The notes under the pieces: generated by a model
Told to the model about the DNA's origin: nothing
Seen by the model: only the letters and a program-made list of their open reading frames with translations
Databases searched by the model: none
Shown: in pieces, positions 13,398-19,132 of the stretch
Layout: every line of letters begins with the position of its first letter
Numbering within the stretch: the first letter of the stretch is position 1
Translations under genes and position numbers: made by a program
Assembly (NCBI GenBank): GCA_910580005.1
Contig: CAJTXH010000045.1
Span: 1 to 19,132, forward strand
From: an uncultured Lachnospiraceae bacterium
Lineage (GTDB): Bacteria; Bacillota; Clostridia; Lachnospirales; Lachnospiraceae
Direction: 5' to 3'
DNA: 19,132 nt

Positions 13398-15111
13398 AAA
13401 ACTACAAGAAAAACTGCCTGCCAGTATTGGGGTTTATGCCCGCAAATCTAAATTCACAGGTAAAGGAAAATCTGTACAGAACCAGATAAAGATATGTATA
13501 GAGTATGCAAAAAGCCATTTAATAAGAGATGGGAAAGAAATAAATATAGAAATATACAAGGATGAAGGAATTTCAGGAAAAGATATAGATTCACGTCCAG
13601 GAATATTAAGGTTAATTTCGGATATAGAGCAGGGAAAAATACAAATGGTTATATGTTACCGTCTTGACCGTATAAGCAGGAGTGTAAAAGATTTTTCAGA
13701 ATTGGTAACAAAGCTGTCTGCTTATGGTGCTGGATTTATTTCTGTAAATGAGGAATTTGACACCAGGACACCTATGGGAAGGGCTATGATGTATATTGCT
13801 TCTGTATTTGCACAGTTTGAGAGGGAAACTATTACAGAGCGCATTACAGACAATATGTATGCGCTGGCAAAGACAGGATGCTGGCTTGGCGGAAGGACAC
13901 CGCTTGGTTTTGCTAGTGCAAAAATAGAAGAAACAGATAGTAATGGAAGGAAAACTAGCAGATACTGCCTGGAAGCAAAAGAAGATGAGGCAGATATTGT
14001 AAAGTTTTTATATTATAAGTATCTGGAACTAGGTTCCCTTACAAAGCTTGAAACTTATCTTATAAATAATAATTACTATACCAGGGATGGCAGGAACTAT
14101 GGAAGATATACTCTAAAATCAATACTTTCCAATCCTGTATATTGTGTAGCAGGCAAAGTTATTTATAAATACCTGGCTGGAAATGGTTATAGTATTTATG
14201 CAGAGCCAGGGCTTTTTGATGAAACAAGAGGGCTTATGGCATATAATAAAAATAACTGCAAGACAAAAGGGCAAAGAATTAACCACCCACAGGACTGGAT
14301 TATTGCAACAGGTATGCACAAAGGGATAATACCACAGGAAACCTGGATAAAAGTGCAAGATAAACTTAAAAATAATTCAGGGAAAAGCTATCGTTACCCT
14401 AAGACAATTGGTGCGCTTTTTTCAGGAATTGTCCGTTGTGGCAGATGTGGTGCGTTTATGCGTCCTAAAGGCGGCAGGATAGCTGCCAGTGGTGAAAAGA
14501 GGTATTATTACCAGTGTGAATATAAGGAAAAAAGCAAGGGGAATCTATGCCAGATGCCAAATATACCTGGAAATGTTTTAGATAAAATGGCTGTTACAGA
14601 AATTTTAAATTTAAGACAAAAATTATTGGAGGATTGTAGTTATTTACAGGAAAAAATAGAAAAAATAAAAGACAGCATACAGGAAAAACAGAAGAGGGAT
14701 ATAATATTAAAGCAGATAAAAGATTATGGCAGCCAGGAAACAGTGCTGCTTGATGCGCTTGGAAAAAGCAGCACTGAATCTGTAACAATGCTTATATTAA
14801 AAAAGCTGGATGAAATTACAGCCATAAAAAGCAGATTGCAGCAACAATATAATAAAGAACTTGAAGATTTACAGAATTGTATAGAAAAATATCCATGCTG
14901 TCTGTATGCAGAAAATATTATTAACCTTAACCAGGAAGCATGGGAAATTATAAATCCTTCAAGGCAGAAAGATATTCTGGGAATAGTTATAAAAGAAATA
15001 GTATGGGATGGCAAGAATGCAATAATCCACTTGCGTGCAGAAAATATTTTACAGGATTTTTATGCAGAGGATGCAGACAAAGACGGTGCAGTGGTAATGA
15101 ACTGCTTATGA
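13390..15111 (+). CDS. spoIVCA: Large serine recombinase, SpoIVCA-like sigK excisionase
   Basis: This 573-aa protein should cut and rejoin DNA at the two AA cores. The N-terminal resolvase domain (about 12-155) has the nucleophile S20 in GVYARKS and the catalytic arginines of CYRLDRISRS (about 89-98). The recombinase domain follows (GRTPLGFA onward). A zinc ribbon has C350, C353, C376 and C387. A coiled coil (about 405-500) completes the large-serine-recombinase layout. ATG 13390 has GGAGG (13377-13381) 8 nt upstream; a GTG at 13375 is less likely. The last codons overlap the right recombination site, so the C-terminus changes on excision. It runs parallel to sigK and abuts its 3' part. Function is secure by family and position; cell-type timing is inferred. 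Confidence 0.93.
   Translation: MSEKLQEKLPASIGVYARKSKFTGKGKSVQNQIKICIEYAKSHLIRDGKEINIEIYKDEGISGKDIDSRPGILRLISDIEQGKIQMVICYRLDRISRSVKDFSELVTKLSAYGAGFISVNEEFDTRTPMGRAMMYIASVFAQFERETITERITDNMYALAKTGCWLGGRTPLGFASAKIEETDSNGRKTSRYCLEAKEDEADIVKFLYYKYLELGSLTKLETYLINNNYYTRDGRNYGRYTLKSILSNPVYCVAGKVIYKYLAGNGYSIYAEPGLFDETRGLMAYNKNNCKTKGQRINHPQDWIIATGMHKGIIPQETWIKVQDKLKNNSGKSYRYPKTIGALFSGIVRCGRCGAFMRPKGGRIAASGEKRYYYQCEYKEKSKGNLCQMPNIPGNVLDKMAVTEILNLRQKLLEDCSYLQEKIEKIKDSIQEKQKRDIILKQIKDYGSQETVLLDALGKSSTESVTMLILKKLDEITAIKSRLQQQYNKELEDLQNCIEKYPCCLYAENIINLNQEAWEIINPSRQKDILGIVIKEIVWDGKNAIIHLRAENILQDFYAEDADKDGAVVMNCL
15088..15105 (+). other. Right recombination site of the sigK intervening element
   Basis: The core AA is at 15096-15097. 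GCAGT (15088-15092) and ACTGC (15101-15105) are perfect inverted arms centred exactly on it. The right part (AATGAACTG) encodes Asn-Glu-Leu and resumes sigK homology. AATGA here is the same pentamer reported as the recombination repeat of B. subtilis skin, but the left site keeps only AA. On the circle, TGGT-AA-ACCA would form a symmetric junction. Confidence 0.85.
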
Positions 15112-15461
15112 TGATGCGTTCTGATAAAAAAGCTTCCAAAGACGTTTATTTATATGATTCAATAGGTTCAGATAAAGAGGGCAATGAGATAAGCCTTATA
15201 GATATTATTGAGTATGAAGACGAAGACGTGGCAGAGCGTGTCACAATGCAAGAAAACATTTCAAAATTAGGGAGTATAATTAGTAATACATTAACGCCAA
15301 GGGAGAAGGATATTATAATTTTAAGGTATGGGCTGAATGGCGAAGAAGAAAAAACGCAGAGGGAAATTGCAGCAAAATATGGTATATCACGTTCATATGT
15401 GTCAAGAATTGAAAAAAATGCATTAAATAAACTTAAAAAGTCATATGAAAATCTTAGTTAA
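15096..15461 (+). CDS. sigK: sigK 3' part (sigma region 3-4), joined to the 5' part after excision
   Basis: This encodes the C-terminal 121 residues of SigK. The opening NELLMMMRSDKKASKDVYLYD continues directly from CIE of the 5' part and matches the B. subtilis stretch NEILMHLRALKKTKKDVSLHD. Next come IGSDKEGNEISLIDI and the region 4 promoter -35-binding helix-turn-helix (TPREKDIIILRYGLN then QREIAAKYGISRSYVSRIEK). It has no start codon or binding site of its own: upstream of 15096 the frame runs through recombinase DNA out of phase. With the GTG start, joined SigK is 88 + 121 = 209 aa. It directs late mother-cell genes for coat and cortex. Confidence 0.93.
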   Translation, partial: NELLMMMRSDKKASKDVYLYDSIGSDKEGNEISLIDIIEYEDEDVAERVTMQENISKLGSIISNTLTPREKDIIILRYGLNGEEEKTQREIAAKYGISRSYVSRIEKNALNKLKKSYENLS

Positions 15462-15518
15462 CCAAATAACAGGAAAACATGTTGCAGCAAGCTTGTTAAG
15501 CAGGTACAAATATGATAT

Positions 15519-15556
15519 TATAATTCCATATATTATATATAAAATATGGAATTATA
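15519..15556 (+). repeat. 13-bp perfect AT-rich inverted repeat after sigK
   Basis: TATAATTCCATAT (15519-15531) and ATATGGAATTATA (15544-15556) pair perfectly around a 12-nt loop. No T-run follows (TCGTG), so it is not a standard rho-independent terminator. It sits between the sigK stop and the YhaM-like gene and could act as an RNA-end stabiliser, an attenuator or a binding site. Confidence 0.6.
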
Positions 15557-15586
15557 TCGTGTTTGTATAGAAGAAAGGAGAGTTGT

Positions 15587-15602
15587 GGCAGCATGTGCTG
15601 CC
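15587..15602 (+). promoter_or_regulatory. Hairpin in the translation-initiation region of the YhaM-like gene
   Basis: GGCAGC and GCTGCC form a perfect 6-bp GC-rich stem around loop ATGT, 6 nt after AAGGAG (15575-15580). An ATG in the loop opens an 8-codon frame (MCCLISEK) whose TGA overlaps the probable ATG of the next gene (15616) as ATGA. The gene has no other good binding site. Leader-peptide coupling or hairpin control of translation is possible; chance is not excluded. Confidence 0.4.
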
Positions 15603-15615
15603 TCATTTCAGAAAA

Positions 15616-16581
15616 ATGACATATATTGAAGAATATAAAGAGGGAAATAAATTTTTAGGAATATATCTTTGCAAATCAAAACAGGTATTAAAGACAAAAG
15701 CAGGAAAAACATATTATTCGCTTATCTTACAAGATAAAACAGGGATAATTGATGGGAAAGTCTGGGATTTAAATAATGGGATAGAAGACTTTGGGAGTAT
15801 GGACTTTATAATGGTTAATGGTATGGTTACATCATTCCAGGGTGCACGCCAGGTTAATGTAAACAGGATAAGGAAAGCACAGGAGGGCGAATATAACCCT
15901 GCTGATTACATACCTGCATCTAAATATGATATAGAAGAAATGTATGATGAATTAAAAGCAGTAATAAATTCAATAAAAGAACCACATCTTAAAGAACTGG
16001 CAGAAAAATGCTATATACAGGATACAGAGTTTGCCAGGAAGTTTAAACTGCATTCAGCTGCCAAATCAATCCACCACGGTTTTATTGGCGGGCTTTTGCA
16101 GCATACGCTTGCAGTAGCAAAGATGTGTATTTTTATGGCAGACAATTACAGTATATTAGACAGGGACTTATTAGTAACAGCAGCAATATTCCATGATGTG
16201 GGAAAAGTTTATGAACTTTCAGAGTTTCCTTATAATGATTATACAGATGATGGACAGCTTCTCGGCCATATTTTTCTTGGGGCAGAAATTATAGGCACTA
16301 AAGTAAAAGAAATACCAGGGTTTCCGGAAGTGCTTGCTTCAGAACTGCGCCACTGCATCCTGGCGCATCATCGTGAACTTGAATTTGGTTCTCCTAAAAA
16401 GCCGGCAATCGCAGAGGCAATGGCACTTGCTTTTGCAGATAATGCAGATGCAAGGCTTGAGACAATGACAGAAATATATGAAAAATCTGACCCAGGTACG
16501 GAATGGCTGGGATATAACAGGATTTTTGATTCTAATATAAGGCAGAGTACAGGGTGTGCACAGAAACGTAAAAATGGTTAA
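15616..16581 (+). CDS. yhaM: YhaM-like 3'-5' exoribonuclease (OB-fold plus HD domain)
   Basis: The 321-aa product has an N-terminal OB-fold nucleic-acid-binding domain (about 10-90) with TYYSLILQDKTGIIDGKVWD. A C-terminal HD domain (about 145-285) follows, with metal ligands H163 in LLQHT, H193-D194 in IFHDVGK, H251-H252 in LAHH, and D275/D278 in FADNADARLE. This is the architecture of Firmicute YhaM, which degrades RNA 3' to 5' with Mn2+. The frame is open from TTG 15583; ATG 15616 is chosen because MTYIEEYKEG fits the expected N-terminus, but it lacks its own ribosome binding site. GTG 15595 is an alternative. The C-terminal RKNG end is normal. Confidence 0.85.
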   Translation: MTYIEEYKEGNKFLGIYLCKSKQVLKTKAGKTYYSLILQDKTGIIDGKVWDLNNGIEDFGSMDFIMVNGMVTSFQGARQVNVNRIRKAQEGEYNPADYIPASKYDIEEMYDELKAVINSIKEPHLKELAEKCYIQDTEFARKFKLHSAAKSIHHGFIGGLLQHTLAVAKMCIFMADNYSILDRDLLVTAAIFHDVGKVYELSEFPYNDYTDDGQLLGHIFLGAEIIGTKVKEIPGFPEVLASELRHCILAHHRELEFGSPKKPAIAEAMALAFADNADARLETMTEIYEKSDPGTEWLGYNRIFDSNIRQSTGCAQKRKNG

Positions 16582-16638
16582 GTTGCAGGCAGGAGGAAAT
16601 TAAATATTAAAATTATATTTGGAAAGAAGACAATAAGT

Positions 16639-18516
16639 ATGCCAGATAATAAAGAACTAAACAGAACGGAAAAGGAAGGGGCAGCATCTGGAGGAGAAGG
16701 TAAAAGAGCAGGTAAGAATACAGATGCCATGCCTGCCTGCAAAAAAAATGATGAGCTGGTACTGGATATAGAGGATTTAGGCACAGAGGGGGAGGGGATA
16801 GGCAAAATACAAGGTTACACTTTATTTGTAAAGGATGCGCTTGTGGGTGACAAAGTACGTGTTAAAATAATGAAAACAAAAAAAAGCTATGCATATGCAA
16901 AACTTTTGGAAATAATAGAACCATCAGAATGGCGTACAGAGCCAGCTTGCCCTGTGGCAAGACAGTGTGGGGGATGCCAGCTCCAGCATTGTACATATGA
17001 AAAACAGCTTGAATGGAAGAGGAAGAAGATCAATGACTGTTTAAAGAGAATTGGCGGTTTTGAAAATATAGAAGCAGAACCTGTAATTGGCATGGAAGAG
17101 CCATATTATTACAGGAACAAGGCACAGTTTCCAATAGGATATAGCAAGGATGGCAGTATTATAACAGGGTTTTATGCAGGAAGGACACACACCATAATAC
17201 CATTTAAACAGTGCCTTTTACAAAATCAGTGTAACAGCAGCATACTTGATATTATAACCAGGTTTATGGAGGAAAATAATATATCTGCATATAACGAGGC
17301 AGCACACAGGGGGATAGTACGCCATATTATTACGAGAATAGCGCAGACAACAGGGGAAGTAATGGTCTGTCTTGTAATTAATGCGGACAGGCTTCCGGCA
17401 GCAGGCAAACTTGTGCAGATGCTTCTGGGTTGTGACATTACAGAATATAAAGAAACCAGGGAAGTTAAGGAAGTTAAAGAGATTAATGGTGATAGAGAGA
17501 ATGGGGAAATTAAAGATACTGGAAAGATTAAAGACTTAAAAGGAATTTATGGTAAGTGGCTTGTTAATAGTGAAAAGCCATTTATAAAAAGTATATGTAT
17601 AAATGTAAACAAGGATAAGACTAATGTTATATTAGGTGAAAAAACAAAAGTAATATATGGTACACCTTATATAACAGATTATATAGGTAATGTACAATAT
17701 CATATCTCCCCAGTATCTTTTTACCAGGTAAACCATAGCCAGACAGAAAAATTATATAACAAAGTTATGGAATTTGCAGATTTAAAAGGTAATGAAGTTG
17801 TTTGGGATTTATATTGCGGAATAGGCACAATCTCTCTTTTTCTTGCACAGAAAGCGGCTAGAGTGTGCGGTGTAGAAATTGTTCCACAGGCAGTGGAAGA
17901 TGCAAGGGAAAATGCAATTCTCAATAATCTGGATAATGTAGAATTTTTTAGTGGTGCTGCTGAAGAAGTAGTGCCATTGCAGTATGAAAAAAGCGCAGGG
18001 AAACTAAAAGCAGATATAGTTACACTTGACCCTCCAAGAAAAGGATGTGATGAAAAACTTTTGCAGATAGTAGCAGAAATGCAGCCATCAAGAATTGTAT
18101 ATGTGAGCTGTGACCCTGCAACACTTGCAAGGGACTTAAAATATTTGTGTGGGAAAGGGTATAAAGTGGAAAAGGTGCAGCCAGTGGATATGTTCTGCCA
18201 GAGTTATCATGTGGAGACGGTTGTTAAATTAACCCTCAAAAAAGATACACCCAAAATTGAGGTAACAATGGAGCCAAATGCAAATATCAGCAACTACAAA
18301 CCGAAGGAGCGTGTCACTTACCAGAAGATAAAGGATTATGTAAAGGAGCAGACGGGGCTGAATATCCATACTTCTTATATTGCTCAGATAAAGGAAAAGT
18401 GTGGGCTGAACAAGCAGTACACATTTGAAAAAGAGGAGGGCAGAAGAGTGGCTAAGTGTCCACCGGAGAAAGAAGCAGCTATTATGGATGCATTTAGGCA
18501 TTTCGGATGGATATAA
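16639..18516 (+). CDS. rlmD: RlmD-type 23S rRNA (uracil-C5) methyltransferase with a foreign-looking C-terminal tail
   Basis: This enzyme methylates C5 of a uracil (U1939 in E. coli) in 23S rRNA. After a charged N-terminal extension (1-37) comes a TRAM domain (about 38-95), then a 4Fe-4S cysteine set (C104, C110, C113, C118), then a SAM fold with VWDLYCGIGT and DPPRKG. The nucleophile is C491 in VSCDPATLARDL. A Lys/Glu-rich insert (about 271-306) has imperfect short repeats. RlmD normally ends soon after SYHVETVV (522-529). Here about 90 more residues follow, ending CPPEKEAAIMDAFRHFGWI, in more GC-rich codons. I recall such tails from ICEs inserted at this gene's 3' end. At 625 aa it is far longer than E. 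coli RlmD (433 aa). The start is weakly supported; ATG 16729 is an alternative. Confidence 0.88.
   Translation: MPDNKELNRTEKEGAASGGEGKRAGKNTDAMPACKKNDELVLDIEDLGTEGEGIGKIQGYTLFVKDALVGDKVRVKIMKTKKSYAYAKLLEIIEPSEWRTEPACPVARQCGGCQLQHCTYEKQLEWKRKKINDCLKRIGGFENIEAEPVIGMEEPYYYRNKAQFPIGYSKDGSIITGFYAGRTHTIIPFKQCLLQNQCNSSILDIITRFMEENNISAYNEAAHRGIVRHIITRIAQTTGEVMVCLVINADRLPAAGKLVQMLLGCDITEYKETREVKEVKEINGDRENGEIKDTGKIKDLKGIYGKWLVNSEKPFIKSICINVNKDKTNVILGEKTKVIYGTPYITDYIGNVQYHISPVSFYQVNHSQTEKLYNKVMEFADLKGNEVVWDLYCGIGTISLFLAQKAARVCGVEIVPQAVEDARENAILNNLDNVEFFSGAAEEVVPLQYEKSAGKLKADIVTLDPPRKGCDEKLLQIVAEMQPSRIVYVSCDPATLARDLKYLCGKGYKVEKVQPVDMFCQSYHVETVVKLTLKKDTPKIEVTMEPNANISNYKPKERVTYQKIKDYVKEQTGLNIHTSYIAQIKEKCGLNKQYTFEKEEGRRVAKCPPEKEAAIMDAFRHFGWI
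18208..18222 (+). other. Candidate ICE attachment site inside rlmD
   Basis: CATGTGGAGACGGTT encodes HVETV near the normal end of RlmD. GAG and ACG are uncommon codons in the rest of this AT-rich gene, which mostly uses gaa and aca. The 3' end of this gene (also called rumA) is a known ICE insertion site. Sequence after this point changes in composition and encodes the unusual tail. The second copy would lie beyond the window, so the site is inferred. Confidence 0.4.
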
Positions 18517-18521
18517 CGAAT

Positions 18522-18566
18522 TACAGACTTACAGAGAAAGTATTCTTTGTAGGTCTGTATTTTTTT
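18522..18566 (+). terminator. Intrinsic terminator after rlmD
   Basis: TACAGAC (18522-18528) pairs with GTCTGTA (18553-18559). Inner pairing between TAC/GTA and AAAG/CTTT lengthens the stem. Seven T follow at 18560-18566. It directly follows the rlmD stop. Confidence 0.85.
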
Positions 18567-18829
18567 AACGGTAAGAACCGTTAGCTGCCAGAAACATACT
18601 TCCATTCAGAACAATTCTTGTAATTCTATCTATCTTTCTACAGCTTATTTTGCTCTTTTCTAAACTGAGTGTTTTGATATCTATTTCCATTTCCTGTGAA
18701 CCTTTTAATAACTGCGCATTCGCGCCGGGTGCATTGTATAGTCAGGCAGCTATACAGACTTGGGCGTGTTAAAAAAATGTTCTTTGCGGCAGGGAACTCA
18801 GACAATTACAAACACAGGGAGGAAAAATC
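18567..18829. repeat. Non-coding stretch with three inverted repeats
   Basis: No credible ORF is seen here. It holds three dyads: AACGGT/ACCGTT around AAGA (18567-18582), GCGC/GCGC around ATTC (18714-18725), and TGTATAG/CTATACA around TCAGGCAG (18735-18756). The last two lie in the most GC-rich part of the region. They could be regulatory or transfer-related sites of an integrated element. No function can be assigned. Confidence 0.5.
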
Positions 18830-19018
18830 ATGGATATCAAAGATATGATTGAAAAACTGGAAGATATAAAAAACATCGGAGAGCTTTTGGAAACCTCATT
18901 ACAGGCGAATGGGGACGACCCAAGTATCATAAGAAGCGTAAGCATCATAAACAGGAAACTTACATCCGTAATAGAAGAAGCAATGGCAGAACAGAATAAA
19001 CAGTCAGGCGGCAACTAA
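18830..19018 (+). CDS. Small 62-aa helical protein of unknown function, probable ICE gene
   Basis: ATG 18830 has AGGGAGG (18816-18822) 7 nt upstream, a strong site. The product begins MDIKDMIEKLEDIKNIGELL, is mainly charged amphipathic helix, and ends QNKQSGGN. It has no signal peptide, membrane segment or recognised domain. Its base composition is closer to the RlmD tail than to the chromosomal genes, fitting an accessory gene at the edge of an integrated element. It converges on the partial gene on the other strand, with the stop codons overlapping. Confidence 0.65.
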   Translation: MDIKDMIEKLEDIKNIGELLETSLQANGDDPSIIRSVSIINRKLTSVIEEAMAEQNKQSGGN

Positions 19019-19132
19019 TCCGCCTGTCCCTTAAAGCACTGGACAGTAAGCGTCACAGCCTGTATTTGCCTGTCTGTCAGACCTTCCAGTGACAACACCT
19101 TTCTATCTGTCGTATCACAGCCCAACAGGTAG
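19015..19132 (-). CDS. C-terminal part of a minus-strand gene cut by the window edge
   Basis: A minus-strand frame is open from the window end to TAG at 19017-19015, giving at least 38 residues that include LTDRQIQAVTLTVQCFKGQ. The residue mix looks like real protein, and leucine codons are mostly CTG as in the nearby element genes. It is too short to name. The stop overlaps that of the 62-aa ORF on the other strand, a common convergent arrangement. Confidence 0.45.
   Translation of the reverse strand, partial: YLLGCDTTDRKVLSLEGLTDRQIQAVTLTVQCFKGQAD

Larger units (their letters stand above)
10861..15097 (+). mobile_element. skin: 4,237-bp sigK intervening (skin-type) element carrying deoBC and a large serine recombinase
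   Basis: The element separates the two halves of sigK at the end of region 2.4, the same protein position as skin in B. subtilis (CIENE). It contains four genes: deoC and deoB on the minus strand, and a 66-aa ORF plus a SpoIVCA-type recombinase on the plus strand, with a 379-bp divergent intergenic region. No phage structural, transfer or toxin genes are present. Recombination between the AA cores restores a continuous sigK and releases a circle. The known skin elements are about 48 kb (B. subtilis) and about 14.6 kb (C. difficile), so this is a minimal version. Developmental timing in the mother cell is inferred from those systems. Confidence 0.9.

Noticed and set aside
14940..15095. Upstream extension of the sigK 3' frame as a separate sigma-like gene start
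   Set aside because: The frame here is out of phase with the recombinase, has no ribosome binding site, and reads residues without sigma homology until 15096.
10859..15101. A 5-bp AATGA direct repeat as in B. subtilis skin
   Set aside because: AATGA is present only at the right site; the left site reads AAAAC at the same place, so the shared core is only AA.
13375..15111. The recombinase as a prophage or ICE integrase unrelated to sigK
   Set aside because: No phage or transfer genes are in the element, both ends fall in one gene, and the right site lies within the last codons of the recombinase gene.

Overview
The window looks like a chromosomal segment of a low-GC, spore-forming Clostridia, most likely a Lachnospiraceae-type gut anaerobe. 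The pointers are AT-rich composition, heavy use of AGG and ATA codons, strong GGAGG-type ribosome binding sites, a Mn-dependent CBS/DRTGG pyrophosphatase, and a sporulation sigma factor gene. No rRNA, tRNA or CRISPR array was seen. All family calls come from reading the sequence; no database search was run.

Layout. (1) 1-2796: a small unknown protein translationally coupled to a lytic transglycosylase, then a TtcA-type PP-loop enzyme and a DUF4867-like protein, closed by a strong terminator. (2) 2933-4396: a two-cysteine RNA m5C methyltransferase. (3) 4459-10420: a co-directional run made of a nitrilase-family hydrolase, a TPR/coiled-coil protein ending in a degenerate AAA+ domain, a family II pyrophosphatase, a HAD phosphatase and a thioredoxin. 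The first three overlap end to end, and the run closes with a clean terminator. (4) 10595-15461: sigK, split in two by a 4,237-bp intervening element. (5) 15616-18516: a YhaM-like HD exoribonuclease and an RlmD-type 23S rRNA uracil methyltransferase. (6) about 18230 to the end: an unusual RlmD tail, then a more GC-rich stretch with inverted repeats, a small ORF and a gene cut by the window edge. I infer this is the edge of an integrated conjugative element.

The centrepiece is the sigK intervening ('skin'-type) element. The 5' part of sigK stops shortly after the region 2.4 motif LATYAARCIE, and the 3' part resumes with NELLMMMR after 4.2 kb. Between them lie deoC and deoB (leftward) and a 66-aa ORF overlapping a large serine recombinase of the SpoIVCA type (rightward). 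A single AA dinucleotide at 10859-10860 and 15096-15097 restores an open sigK frame. Both copies sit at the exact centre of local inverted repeats. Excision would rebuild a SigK of about 209 aa in the mother cell and release a circle carrying deoBC. Known skin elements (B. subtilis, C. difficile) are much larger and phage-like. This one is a minimal switch whose only cargo is a nucleoside-catabolic gene pair, and its 66-aa ORF is a good candidate recombination directionality factor. SigK itself appears to lack a pro-sequence, so DNA excision may be the main gate on its activity.
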